From positions 186,001-250,000 of the forward strand of contig NZ_VSEY01000014.1 of NCBI RefSeq assembly GCF_008086045.1: a DNA stretch of 64,000 bases, read 5' to 3'. Every line of letters starts with the position of its first letter. Within the stretch, counting starts at the first letter, position 1. Of the stretch, positions 34,333 to 43,326 are shown one piece after another. A program made the position numbers and the translations under genes. The notes beneath the pieces are model-generated. The model worked only from the letters and a program-made list of their open reading frames with translations, had not been told where the DNA came from and made no database searches. The stretch comes from Nonomuraea sp. PA05 (GTDB taxonomy: Bacteria; Actinomycetota; Actinomycetes; Streptosporangiales; Streptosporangiaceae).

Positions 34333-35925
34333 CTACTGTGACCGGCCGGGGATGGCGGCGAGCAACTCGCGGGTGTAGTCGTCGGACGGGTGGTCGAAGA
34401 TCTCCTCCGCGGTGCCGCTCTCCACGATCCGGCCGCCGCGCATGACGTGCACGGCGTGCGAGATCATCCGTACGACGGCCAGGTCGTGGCTGATGAACAG
34501 GTAGCTGAGCCCCAGCTCCCGCTGCAGCTCGGCGAGCAGCTCCAGGATCTGTGCCTGCACCAGCACGTCCAGCGCGGAGACGGCCTCGTCGAGCACGACC
34601 AGCTCCGGCGACAGGGCCAGGGCGCGGGCGATGGCCACCCGCTGGCGCTGGCCGCCGGACAGCTCGTGCGGCAGCCGCCCGGCCAGCGACGCGGGCAGCG
34701 ACACCTTCTCCAGCAGCTCGGCCGCCGTCTTCCTGCGCTCGGCCGCGGTGCCGACGCCGTGCACGCGCAGCGGCTCGGCGATCGACTTCTCCACCGTGTA
34801 GCGGGGGTCGAGCGAGGCGTACGGGTTCTGGAAGACGGGCTGCACCCTGCGGCGGAAGGCGAACAGCTCCTTCCTGCCCAGCGCGGTCAGGTCGGTGCCG
34901 TCGAAGCGGATGCCGCCCGCGGTCGGGGCGTCCAGGCCGAGCAGCAGGTTCGCGGTGGTGGACTTGCCTGAGCCTGACTCGCCCACGATCGAGACGGTAC
35001 GGCCGCGCGGGATGGCGAACGACACCCCGTCCACCGCGGTGAACTCCTCCCCGCCGCCCCTGATGGGGAACACCTTGCGCAGCCCGTCCACGACGACCAG
35101 GTCCGGCGCGTCGCGGGGCGGCTCGCTGACGCGTACGGACGACAGGCTCGGCACGGCCTGGAGCAGGCGCTTGGTGTACTCGTGCGCCGGGTCGGACAGG
35201 ATCCCGGCCGCCGGGCCGGTCTCGACGATCTCGCCCTGGTACATGACGGCCACCACGTCGGCCCGTTCGGCCGCCAGCGCCAGGTCGTGCGTGATGAGGA
35301 AGACGGCCGTGCCCATCTCGGCGGTGAGCTCCGCGAGCTGGTCCAGGATGCGCCGCTGCACGGTCACGTCGAGGGCGGAGGTCGGCTCGTCGGCGATGAG
35401 CAGCCTGGGCCGGCAGGCCAGCCCCATGGCGATCAGCGCCCGCTGCCGCATGCCGCCGGAGAACTCGTGCGGGTACTGCCCGGCCCGCCGCCCTGGGTCG
35501 GGGATGCCGACCATGTCGAGCAGCTCGGTCACGCGGGCCCGCGCGGCCCGGCCGGTGGCCACGCCGTGCACCTCCAGCGCCTCGGCGATCTGGTCGCCGA
35601 TGCGCATCAGCGGGTTGAGGTTCGACATCGGGTCCTGCGGCACCAGGCCGATGCCGGCGCCGCGGATCGCGGTCAGCTCGCGGCGGCTCGCCCTGGCCAG
35701 GTCGCGGCCCTCGAACAGCACCTGGCCGCCGGTGATGCGGCCGTTGTCGGGCAGCAGCCGGTTGACCGCGGCGGCCGTGGTGGACTTGCCGGAGCCGGAC
35801 TCGCCCACGACGGCGACGGTCTGGCCCGGCAGGATGTCCATGGAGACGTTCCTGACGACGGTGACGTCCCGCTTGCGGGTGCGGAAGGCGACGGAGAGGT
35901 CGCGGATCTCCAACAGCGGGCTCAT
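34333..35925 (-). CDS. Fused dual ABC ATPase for peptide-type importer (DppD-DppF fusion)
   Basis: 530-aa protein with two complete ABC ATPase domains. Each has Walker A GESGSGKST, a signature (FSGGMRQRALIA and LSGGQRQRVAIA) and a Walker B (LLIADEPTSALD and LVVLDEAVSALD). The first half also has the oligopeptide C-terminal motif AAGILSDPAHEYTKRLLQAVPSL. It powers the permease pair encoded upstream in the same operon. The ATG at 35925 overlaps the serine hydrolase stop by 4 bp. Confidence 0.94.
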   Translation of the reverse strand: MSPLLEIRDLSVAFRTRKRDVTVVRNVSMDILPGQTVAVVGESGSGKSTTAAAVNRLLPDNGRITGGQVLFEGRDLARASRRELTAIRGAGIGLVPQDPMSNLNPLMRIGDQIAEALEVHGVATGRAARARVTELLDMVGIPDPGRRAGQYPHEFSGGMRQRALIAMGLACRPRLLIADEPTSALDVTVQRRILDQLAELTAEMGTAVFLITHDLALAAERADVVAVMYQGEIVETGPAAGILSDPAHEYTKRLLQAVPSLSSVRVSEPPRDAPDLVVVDGLRKVFPIRGGGEEFTAVDGVSFAIPRGRTVSIVGESGSGKSTTANLLLGLDAPTAGGIRFDGTDLTALGRKELFAFRRRVQPVFQNPYASLDPRYTVEKSIAEPLRVHGVGTAAERRKTAAELLEKVSLPASLAGRLPHELSGGQRQRVAIARALALSPELVVLDEAVSALDVLVQAQILELLAELQRELGLSYLFISHDLAVVRMISHAVHVMRGGRIVESGTAEEIFDHPSDDYTRELLAAIPGRSQ

Positions 35926-36938
35926 GCGGTTTCCGATCGGTGTGCGATGTCCTGCAGCAGGGCGTTCCAGAGGTCGCCGGTGGGCGTGGGCTCGCCCTCG
36001 ACGAGCAGGCGGTTGCTCGCCAGCGCCAGGGCGACGTCCCGGCCGGGCACGAACCCGACGGCGCAGCCCACGTAGCCGGGGTGGCCGAGGACGGTGACGG
36101 TCTCGCCGGGCAGCTCCAGCGCGTACCTGCGGAAGCCGAGCGCCTGCTCCTGGTCGGGGCCGGGGGTGAGGAACTCCTTGACCACCTCCGGCCGCCACAG
36201 ATGGTCGTACTCCTCGTACCTGGACATCGCCAGGCCGTACCTCAGCAGGTCGGGCACCGTGGAGAACAGGCCCGCGTGCCCGGCGACGCCGTCGAAGGCG
36301 TGGTGGGCGTTGCCGTCGGCGACCTCCCCGAGCACCGGCCCGGACCGCCAGCGGCCGAAGTCGCCGCTGCGGTAGGGCACCGGATAGGGGCGGCCGGTGT
36401 CGAGCATCGTCATCTCGGCCCGGTCGTCGAACGCGCTCATGGCCGCCTCGGACCCCGCCGGGCGGGCGTAGGTGGTGGACGTCAGGCCCAGCGGCCGGGT
36501 GACCAGCTCGGCCAGCGCCCGGTCCAGGCGCAGCCCCGTCACCTGCGTGACGATCCTGCCCAGCAGGATGAAGCCCAGGTCGGAGTAGTGGCGGGCGCGG
36601 CCTGGCCGGTAGCGGGGCGGCGGGAACCGCGGCTGGATGTACAGCGGCCACCACTCCCACAGGCCGCCGCGGTGCAGCAGCAGGTCCCGCACGGTGATCG
36701 CCTCGTACGACTTCGGCAGGTACGCGCTGAGCGGCGCGTCCAGGTCCACCAGCCGGTCGGACACCAGGCGGATCAGCATCGTGGTGGTGGCCACGACCTT
36801 GGTCACCGAGGCGAGGTCGTGGTAGGTGTCCATGGTCATCGGCGCCTCTGGGAGCACCGTCCGGTGGCCGCCGCACTCGTCGAGGTCGAACCAGGGAGTG
36901 CGGGCCGCCGTGATCAGGCCGGGTGGTGGCGCGTTCAT
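35922..36938 (-). CDS. Beta-lactamase-fold serine hydrolase, possible AmiE-like muropeptide amidase
   Basis: 338-aa class C beta-lactamase-fold protein. The SxxK motif reads ASVTKVVATTT, followed by the YSDLGFILLG tyrosine motif and a C-terminal LGHPGYVGCAVG in the place of KTG. No signal peptide is seen. In Bacillus subtilis the murQ cluster includes AmiE, a member of this fold that removes the peptide from MurNAc. Its position between anmK and the ABC ATPase supports a similar role here, but this is inference. It overlaps the neighbouring genes by 4 bp on both sides. Confidence 0.85.
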   Translation of the reverse strand: MNAPPPGLITAARTPWFDLDECGGHRTVLPEAPMTMDTYHDLASVTKVVATTTMLIRLVSDRLVDLDAPLSAYLPKSYEAITVRDLLLHRGGLWEWWPLYIQPRFPPPRYRPGRARHYSDLGFILLGRIVTQVTGLRLDRALAELVTRPLGLTSTTYARPAGSEAAMSAFDDRAEMTMLDTGRPYPVPYRSGDFGRWRSGPVLGEVADGNAHHAFDGVAGHAGLFSTVPDLLRYGLAMSRYEEYDHLWRPEVVKEFLTPGPDQEQALGFRRYALELPGETVTVLGHPGYVGCAVGFVPGRDVALALASNRLLVEGEPTPTGDLWNALLQDIAHRSETA

Positions 36939-38146
36939 GCCAGCCTCAGGGCGCGGGGCGGGGCGGCGACCGGCTCCGGCAGGACCAGCGGCCCCGCGCC
37001 CGGGGTCAGCGTGCCCAGGATGCGGGCGCCCGCCGCGCCCGTCCCGCCGGGCGCCGTGCCGGGCAGGCCGTGCGCGGTGAGCCAGCCGATCAGCGCGAAC
37101 GCGATGGCCTCCTTGTCGTCGGAGGGCGCGCCGAAGTCGTCGGACGGCGACACGGTCACGCCGGGCAGCGCGGCCCGCAGCCCGTCCATGACGACGGGGT
37201 TGCGGCATCCGCCGCCGGAGACGACCAGCGTGCCGACCCCGGCGGCCCGCACGTCGTGCGCGACCGTGCGCACGGTCAGCTCGGTCAGCGTCGCCACGAG
37301 ATCGGCGTCACCGATGCTCACCGCGGCAGCCGCTGTGCCGCCCGCCACCGGGCCAGGGTTCGCGACGCGGAGGCCCGCCCTGGCCAGGGCCGCGTCCACG
37401 TACGCCAGGTGGAACAGCTCCTTGCCGGTGCTCTTCGGCGCGGCCAGCCGGTAGTACGGCTCGTCCAGCAGCACCTCCAGCAGCGGCTCGGACACCCGTC
37501 CGGACGCCGCGATCCGCCCGTCCTCGTCGAAGCCGCGCGGATGCAGCCCCCGGCTGGTCACCACGGCGTCGATCAGCGCGTTGGCGGGGCCGATGTCGTA
37601 GGCGTACAGCGTGTCGCCGCGCACCACGGTCATGTTCGAGATGCCGCCCAGGTTGAGCGCCCCCGCGCCGCCCTCGTACCCGCCGAGCAGCAGCCCGTCC
37701 AGCACCGACACCAGCGGCGCTCCGTGCCCGCCGGCCGTGATGTCCCTGATGCGCACGTCCGACAGGACGGGCGCGCCGGTCCGCTCGGCGATCCAGGCGG
37801 GCTGCCCGATCTGCAGGGTGCCGAGCGCGTGCGCGCCCTCCACCCAGTGGTAGACGGTCTGCCCGTGCGAGACGACCAGGTCGACAGGCCCGCTCGCGTC
37901 GATCGCCGCGGCGGCGGCGCCGGCGAAGCTCTGCCCGATGAGCGTGTCGAGCACGCACACCTCCGCCAGTGTCGCCGGCGCGGGCGGCAGCGCCGCGATC
38001 AGCCGCGCCCGCAGCTCCGCCGGGTACGGCGTGCTCGCGGAGTGCGCCAGCCGGCCTTCGAGCACGCTCCCGACCAGCTCGAAGTCCACCACGGCCACGT
38101 CGATCCCGTCGTGCGAGGTGCCGGAGATCATCCCGAGTACTCTCAT
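36935..38146 (-). CDS. anmK: Anhydro-N-acetylmuramic acid kinase
   Basis: 403-aa AnmK. It phosphorylates and opens 1,6-anhydro-MurNAc to MurNAc-6-phosphate, the substrate of MurQ. Typical motifs are the N-terminal GMISGTSHDGIDVAVVDF, the central LNLGGISNMT, and the C-terminal VVSGGGCRNPVVMDGL. The ATG at 38146 overlaps the murQ stop by 4 bp, which supports joint function in cytoplasmic peptidoglycan recycling. Confidence 0.95.
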   Translation of the reverse strand: MRVLGMISGTSHDGIDVAVVDFELVGSVLEGRLAHSASTPYPAELRARLIAALPPAPATLAEVCVLDTLIGQSFAGAAAAAIDASGPVDLVVSHGQTVYHWVEGAHALGTLQIGQPAWIAERTGAPVLSDVRIRDITAGGHGAPLVSVLDGLLLGGYEGGAGALNLGGISNMTVVRGDTLYAYDIGPANALIDAVVTSRGLHPRGFDEDGRIAASGRVSEPLLEVLLDEPYYRLAAPKSTGKELFHLAYVDAALARAGLRVANPGPVAGGTAAAAVSIGDADLVATLTELTVRTVAHDVRAAGVGTLVVSGGGCRNPVVMDGLRAALPGVTVSPSDDFGAPSDDKEAIAFALIGWLTAHGLPGTAPGGTGAAGARILGTLTPGAGPLVLPEPVAAPPRALRLA

Positions 38147-39042
38147 GACAGCTCCCCCAGAGCGGCGCGCAGCCGCCCGCCGGCCGCGGCCAGCCGGGCC
38201 GCCGCCTCCCGTGGCGTCACGTCGAAGCGCGTGGCCACGACCGCCTGCTTGACGTTGAACCCGTTCGCGTCCAGCGCGGCCAGCGCCTCGTCGGGCCCGG
38301 CCCCCGTGATCGTCCGCACCATGCGCACGGCTCGCTCGCGCAGCTTGCCGTTGCTGGCCTTCACGTCGACCATCAGGTTGCCGTACGTCTTGCCCAGCCG
38401 CACCATCACGATGGTCGAGAACATGTTGAGCACGAGCTTCTGCGCCGTGCCGGCCTTGAGCCTGGTCGAGCCGCTGATCACCTCGGGCCCGACGAGCACC
38501 TCGATCGCGTGCTCGGCCGCCTCGCTGAGCGGCGCGCCCGTGTTGCACGACAGCCCGACGGTCAGCGCGCCCAGCTCGCGCGCCCGCCGCACGGCGGCCA
38601 GCACGTACGGGGTGCGCCCGCTGGAGGCGATGCCCACCACGGCGTCGAGCGGCCCGATCAGGGCGGCGTCCACCGCGGCGGCCCCGGCCTCCTCGTCGTC
38701 CTCGGCCCCCTCGCAGGGGGAGACGATCGCGCTCTCGCCGCCCGCGATGATCGCGAAGACCTGCTCGGGCGGCGTGGAGAAGGTCGGCGGGCACTCGGAG
38801 GCGTCCAGCACGCCGAGCCGTCCTGGCGTGCCCGCGCCCACGTAGACGAGCCGGCCGCCGGCCTCCATGCGCGCGGCCGTGGCCTCGATCGCCGCCGTGA
38901 TGCTGGGCAGCGCCGCGGCGACGGCGGCGGGCACCGTGGTGTCGGCCGCGTTCATGGCGGCTGCCAGGTCGCCCACGCTCATCGTGTCGATCTCGGCGAA
39001 GCGCGGATCGGCCGACTCCGTGGTCAGTTCTGAGAGGTTCAC
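38143..39042 (-). CDS. murQ: N-acetylmuramic acid 6-phosphate etherase
   Basis: 299-aa SIS-domain enzyme that cleaves the lactyl ether of MurNAc-6-phosphate to give GlcNAc-6-phosphate and lactate. Family stretches include YVGAGTPGRLGVLDASECPP, GIASSGRTPYV, ISGSTRLKAGTAQKLVLNM and NLMVDVKASNGKL. The start is GTG at 39042, overlapping the upstream permease stop by 4 bp (GTGA). Together with AnmK and the MurR/RpiR regulator it defines the locus as peptidoglycan recycling. Confidence 0.96.
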   Translation of the reverse strand: MNLSELTTESADPRFAEIDTMSVGDLAAAMNAADTTVPAAVAAALPSITAAIEATAARMEAGGRLVYVGAGTPGRLGVLDASECPPTFSTPPEQVFAIIAGGESAIVSPCEGAEDDEEAGAAAVDAALIGPLDAVVGIASSGRTPYVLAAVRRARELGALTVGLSCNTGAPLSEAAEHAIEVLVGPEVISGSTRLKAGTAQKLVLNMFSTIVMVRLGKTYGNLMVDVKASNGKLRERAVRMVRTITGAGPDEALAALDANGFNVKQAVVATRFDVTPREAAARLAAAGGRLRAALGELS

Positions 39043-39857
39043 CGGTTACCTCGGTTCCGGGGGTCGAGAGTGTCACGCAGGCCGTCGCCGAGCAGGTTGA
39101 GCCCCACCACGAGCAGCACGACGACCACGCCGGGCGCGATCAGCGTCCACGGCGCGATGAACACCAGGCTGCGCGCCTCGAAGATCATCGAGCCGAGCGA
39201 CGGCGCCGGCGGCGGGGTGCCGAGGCCGAGGAAGCTCAGCGACGCCTCGGTCAGCACCGCCCACGACAGCGACAGCGCCACCTGGACGACGATGATCGAG
39301 GTGATGTTGGGCAGCACGTGGCGGAGCATGATCTGCCAGCGGCTCTGGCCGGTGGAGACGGCCGCCTTCACGTACTCGATCTCCCTGAGCGAGAGCACGG
39401 GGCCGCGCGTGACGCGGATGAAGATCGGCACGTACACGATGGCGATGGCCACGGCGATGGTGAACCAGTTGCGGTCCAGCACCGAGGCCAGCGACAGGGC
39501 CAGCAGCAGCGGCGGGAAGGCGAACAGCACGTTCGTCACGCCGCCGATCGCGCCGTCGGCCAGGCCGCGATAGAAGCCGGACACCAGCCCGCCCAGCGTG
39601 CCCACCACGGTCGCGAACGCCACCGCGACCACCGCGATCAGCGCCGAGTTGCCGACCCCCGCCGCCACGCGGGAGAAGACGTCCCGTCCGAACTGGTCGG
39701 TGCCGAACAGGTGCGCGCCGGACGGCGGCTGGAAGCGCGACGGCGGATGTTGCGCGATCGGGTCGTACGGCAGCATCCCCAGGTACGACAGCACCGCCAC
39801 GACCGCCAGCAAGGCCAGGATCACGATGCCCGTCACCGCCGCGGGGCTGCGCCTCAC
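39039..39857 (-). CDS. Peptide-type ABC transporter permease (DppC-like)
   Basis: 272-aa permease with about six membrane helices. The periplasmic segment GAHLFGTDQFGRDVFSRVAAG and the EAA loop (EYVKAAVSTGQSRWQIMLRHVLPN) are diagnostic of DppC/OppC proteins. The start is GTG at 39857, overlapping the upstream permease stop by 4 bp. The frame stays open farther upstream, but that part is antisense-like shadow of the partner gene. Confidence 0.93.
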   Translation of the reverse strand: MRRSPAAVTGIVILALLAVVAVLSYLGMLPYDPIAQHPPSRFQPPSGAHLFGTDQFGRDVFSRVAAGVGNSALIAVVAVAFATVVGTLGGLVSGFYRGLADGAIGGVTNVLFAFPPLLLALSLASVLDRNWFTIAVAIAIVYVPIFIRVTRGPVLSLREIEYVKAAVSTGQSRWQIMLRHVLPNITSIIVVQVALSLSWAVLTEASLSFLGLGTPPPAPSLGSMIFEARSLVFIAPWTLIAPGVVVVLLVVGLNLLGDGLRDTLDPRNRGNR

Positions 39858-40819
39858 GATGCCCTCACCCGCGGGTCGATCACCCGGTAGAGCAGGTCGG
39901 TCAGCAGGTTGACCAGCACGAACGCCAGCGCGATCACCAGTACGGTGCTCTGCACCACCGCGTACTCCTTCTGCTGGATGCCCAGCAGCACCTGCCGCCC
40001 GATGCCCGGCACGGAGAAGATCTGCTCCACCACGACGGCCCCGCCCAGCAGGTAGCCGAACTGAAGGCCTGTCATGGTGACGATCGGCACGAGCGCGTTG
40101 CCCAGCACGTGCCTGGCCTGCAGCCGCCGCTCCGGCACGCCCTTGGCGCGGGCGGTGCGCACGAAGTCGTTCGAGCGCACCTCCAGCACGGCCGTGCGGG
40201 TGGTGCGCAGGATGGGCGCGGCGATGCCGAAGCCCAGCACCAGCGCGGGCAGCAGCATCTGCCGCAGGTTGAGCAGCGGGTCCTCGGCGAGCGTGGCGAA
40301 GCCCTGCCCGTTGGGGTTGAACCCGAACGACGCCGCGAAGATCGACAACAGCGTCGTGGCCAGCAGGAACGCCGGGATCGACAGCCCCGCCAGGCTCACC
40401 ACCTGGCCGGCGGCGTCCCTGACGGAGTTCGTCCGGGAGGCGGCCAGCATGCCCAGCGGCACCCCGATCAGCAGCGCCAGCAGGATCGACAGCACGGCCA
40501 GCTCGAACGTCACCGGCAGCGCGTGCAGGGTCAGGTCGAGCACGCTCTGCTGCGAGCGGGCCGAGTAGCCGAAGTTGCCGGTGAACATGTTGCCCAGCCA
40601 CGAGAAGAACTGCGTGACCAGCGGCTGGTCGAGGCCGTAGTACTGCTCCAGGGCCTGCCGCTGGGCGGGGGTGAGCGCGGCGGCCTCCGTGCCCAGCCCG
40701 GCCGTGATCTGGTCGCCGGGCAGCGCCCGCAGCATGACGAAGACGACCACGGCCACCCCGAACAGGATGCCCGCCGTCTCCGCCACGCGGCGGACGACCC
40801 GGTTGCGCGCGAACCTCAT
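39854..40819 (-). CDS. Peptide-type ABC transporter permease (DppB-like)
   Basis: 321-aa permease. Features are the N-terminal membrane helix (AGILFGVAVVVFVMLRALPGD), the YGLDQPLVTQFFSWLGNMFTGNFGYS region typical of DppB/OppB, and the EAA loop (DFVRTARAKGVPERRLQARHVLGN). It pairs with the DppC-like permease to form the pore. The ATG at 40819 overlaps the binding-protein stop by 4 bp. Confidence 0.93.
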   Translation of the reverse strand: MRFARNRVVRRVAETAGILFGVAVVVFVMLRALPGDQITAGLGTEAAALTPAQRQALEQYYGLDQPLVTQFFSWLGNMFTGNFGYSARSQQSVLDLTLHALPVTFELAVLSILLALLIGVPLGMLAASRTNSVRDAAGQVVSLAGLSIPAFLLATTLLSIFAASFGFNPNGQGFATLAEDPLLNLRQMLLPALVLGFGIAAPILRTTRTAVLEVRSNDFVRTARAKGVPERRLQARHVLGNALVPIVTMTGLQFGYLLGGAVVVEQIFSVPGIGRQVLLGIQQKEYAVVQSTVLVIALAFVLVNLLTDLLYRVIDPRVRAS

Positions 40820-42363
40820 CCGACGGCGGTGGTCCGCAGGTACTGCAGCGAGCCGCTGGCCATCGGCGTGAAGCCGCTGACGTTCGCCGTCGTCGCGGTG
40901 TAGGTGTAGCCGGAGAACAGCCAGATCCAGGCCGCGTTGTCCTCCAGGTGCGCGCCGACCTTGTCGTAGATCGCCTTGCGCTCGGCCTGGTCGGTCGTGG
41001 CCTTGCCCTGCGCGAACAGCTCGTCCAGCTCGGGGGAGCTGTAGCCGGCGACCTTGTTCAGGTTGCCCTTGCTGGTGAAGTAGCGGCCGTAGGAGCCGTC
41101 GGGGTCGGGCCGCCCGCCGTTGAGCGCGACGGCCGCGTCGAAGTCGGCCGCCACCCAGCGGTCCACGAACGCGCCGGACTCCAGCACCTCCAGCTCCAGG
41201 TTGATCTTCGCCTCGGCGAGCTGGGCCTTGAGGTTCTGGGCCTCGTTGACGGAGGTCGCGTACTCGCCCTGCGAGACGATCGCCTTGACCGTCACGCCGC
41301 CGGACTTGCCGGCCTTGCCGAGGTACTCGGCGGCCTTGGCCAGGTCGCGGTTCGGGCAGGGGCGCTTGTTCGGGTCGGACTTGAACGCCGGGGCGGTGAT
41401 CGGCCCGGTCACCTCGCCCTCGCCGAGCGCGGCGGTGTCGAGCACCTGCTTGCGGTCGATCGCGCACTGGATCGCCAGCCGCACGTTGACGTCCTTGAGG
41501 TCGCCGTGCTGGGCGTTGAGCTGGAGCGCGTGGTAGTTGAGCTGCGGCGTCTTGGCCACGGTGATCGTGCCGCCGCCCTCGGCGGTCTGCGCGACGAGCG
41601 GGTCGTTGAAGACCGCGAGCTGCACGTTGCCCGACTGCATGGCCGACACGATGGACGACTCGTCGGGGATCACCCGGAACTCGACGGCGGCGACCTTCGG
41701 CTTCTCCGCGCCCCAGTACTTGTCGTTCCTGTTGAGCGTGATCGACTGGCTGGCCACCCGCTTGCCCAGGGTGAACGGCCCGGTGCCGTTGGGCGTGGCG
41801 TTCAGCTTCTCCTCGGTGTCGTCGGAGGAGATGATCGCCATGTTGACGGTGGCGAGGTTGGCGGGCAGCGCGGCGTCGGGGCCGGTCAGCTCCAGCACCA
41901 CGGTGCTCGCGTCGGGCGCCTCGACGGACTTCACCGACGCCAGCGACGCCCGGGCCACGGCCGCCGTCTTCTCGTCCATGATCTTGTCGAGGGACGACTT
42001 GACGTCCTTGGAGTCGAACGCGCTGCCGTCGGCGAACGTGACGCCCTGCCGGAGCTTGAGCGTCAGCTTCTTGCCGTCCTCGGAAGGCTCCCAGGACTCG
42101 GCCAGGCCGGGCACCACGTTCAGGTCCTTGTCGAACTCGGTGAGCGTGCCGTACAGGTTCTGCAGCACGTTGACGGCCGTGAACTGGGTGGCCTTCCAGG
42201 GGAAGAGCGTGTCGGGGTCGGAGGTCACGCCGACCACCAGCGAGCCGCCGCCCTGGCCGGCAGGGGTGCTGCTGGTTGCTGGCCCGGAGGAGGACGAACA
42301 GGCGGTGAGGGCGAGGGACAACGCGGCGGCGAGGCCGGCCGCGGAGAAGGCGCCACGGGGCAT
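40816..42363 (-). CDS. Peptide/muropeptide-binding lipoprotein (SBP family 5)
   Basis: 515-aa solute-binding lipoprotein. The signal peptide ends at lipobox LTAC (Cys about 22). Family 5 features include DPDTLFPWKATQFTAVNVLQNLYGTL near the N-terminus and LAESWEPSEDGKKLTLKLRQGVTFADGSAFDSKDV. It is the first gene of the importer-murQ-anmK operon. Capture of cell-wall-derived muropeptides is inferred from the operon; peptides are possible too. GAAGGAG precedes the ATG. Confidence 0.92.
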   Translation of the reverse strand: MPRGAFSAAGLAAALSLALTACSSSSGPATSSTPAGQGGGSLVVGVTSDPDTLFPWKATQFTAVNVLQNLYGTLTEFDKDLNVVPGLAESWEPSEDGKKLTLKLRQGVTFADGSAFDSKDVKSSLDKIMDEKTAAVARASLASVKSVEAPDASTVVLELTGPDAALPANLATVNMAIISSDDTEEKLNATPNGTGPFTLGKRVASQSITLNRNDKYWGAEKPKVAAVEFRVIPDESSIVSAMQSGNVQLAVFNDPLVAQTAEGGGTITVAKTPQLNYHALQLNAQHGDLKDVNVRLAIQCAIDRKQVLDTAALGEGEVTGPITAPAFKSDPNKRPCPNRDLAKAAEYLGKAGKSGGVTVKAIVSQGEYATSVNEAQNLKAQLAEAKINLELEVLESGAFVDRWVAADFDAAVALNGGRPDPDGSYGRYFTSKGNLNKVAGYSSPELDELFAQGKATTDQAERKAIYDKVGAHLEDNAAWIWLFSGYTYTATTANVSGFTPMASGSLQYLRTTAVG

Positions 42364-42401
42364 GTGGTCTCCTTCGGGCAGTAGGTCATAAAATTACGCA
42401 G

Positions 42402-42417
42402 ACCCTACCACCAGGGT
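42402..42417. promoter_or_regulatory. Inverted repeat between MurR and transporter operons
   Basis: ACCCT (42402-42406) and AGGGT (42413-42417) form a perfect 5-6-5 inverted repeat in the 81-bp divergent region, flanked by AT-rich AAAATTAC and GTATTTTC. It is the best candidate for the MurR/RpiR operator. Confidence 0.55.
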
Positions 42418-42444
42418 ATTTTCTTTCCAGCGACGGGGTGACGA

Positions 42445-43326
42445 ATGGCCGAGGAAGCCGAGACGCTGCTGATCCGCATCAGGGCGGCCACACCCGCCCT
42501 GCGGCCGTCGGAGCGGCGCATCGCCGAGATGTTCGTCGGCGACCCGTCCGCCGCCGCCAACCTGTCGATCGCCGAGCTGGCAGCCCGCTGTGAGACCTCG
42601 ACGACCTCCGTGGTGCGCTTCTACCAGCGCATGGGCTACGCCCACTACAAGCACTTCCGCATCGACCTGACCAGGGCCGTGGCCAGGGAGGAGTTGGCCG
42701 CCGCCAGCCTGCCGGAGGTGTCGGGCGACATCGACAGGAACGACAGCCTGGAGGGCATCGTCTCCAAGGTCGCGATGAACGAGACGCTGTCCATCGCCGA
42801 CACGGCCCGCATGCTCGACATGGAGGCGCTGGGCGAGGCGGTGGCGCGGCTGCTGGCCGCGCGCAGGATCGACACCTTCGGCGTGGGCGCCAGCGCGCTG
42901 GTCGGGCTGGACCTGCAGCAGAAGCTGACACGCATCGGCCGCACCGCGATCAACTGGCACGACTCCCACTCGGCCTGGACGTCGGCGGCCACGCTCGACG
43001 CCGGCTGCGTGGCGGTGGCCGTCTCGCACAGCGGCGCCACCGTGGACACCGTCGAGTTCCTGGCCATCGCCCGCAAGGCCGGGGCCGCGACCGTGGCGAT
43101 CACCAACTTCCGCGAGTCGCCGCTGGCCCGCGCGGCCGACGTGACGCTCACGACGGCCGCGCGGGAGACCCGGTTCCGCTCCGGCGCGCTGGGCAGCCGC
43201 ATCGCCCAGCTCATGGTGGTGGACTGCCTGTTCACCGGGGTCGCGCAGGCCTCCTACGACGCGTCGATGGAGGCGCTGCGCAACACCTACGCGGTGGTGC
43301 ACGACCGGCGCGTCAAACGCTCCTAG
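42445..43326 (+). CDS. MurR/RpiR-family transcriptional regulator
   Basis: 293-aa regulator with an N-terminal RpiR HTH (about 15-80, SIAELAARCETSTTSVVRFYQRMGY) and a C-terminal SIS sugar-phosphate-binding domain (about 125-265, GVGASALVGLDLQQKL and AVSHSGATVDTVEFL). It is divergent from the muropeptide operon. By analogy with MurR it should release DNA when MurNAc-6-phosphate or a relative accumulates. Its TAG stop shares the four bases CTAG with the stop of the convergent secreted protein. Confidence 0.9.
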   Translation: MAEEAETLLIRIRAATPALRPSERRIAEMFVGDPSAAANLSIAELAARCETSTTSVVRFYQRMGYAHYKHFRIDLTRAVAREELAAASLPEVSGDIDRNDSLEGIVSKVAMNETLSIADTARMLDMEALGEAVARLLAARRIDTFGVGASALVGLDLQQKLTRIGRTAINWHDSHSAWTSAATLDAGCVAVAVSHSGATVDTVEFLAIARKAGAATVAITNFRESPLARAADVTLTTAARETRFRSGALGSRIAQLMVVDCLFTGVAQASYDASMEALRNTYAVVHDRRVKRS

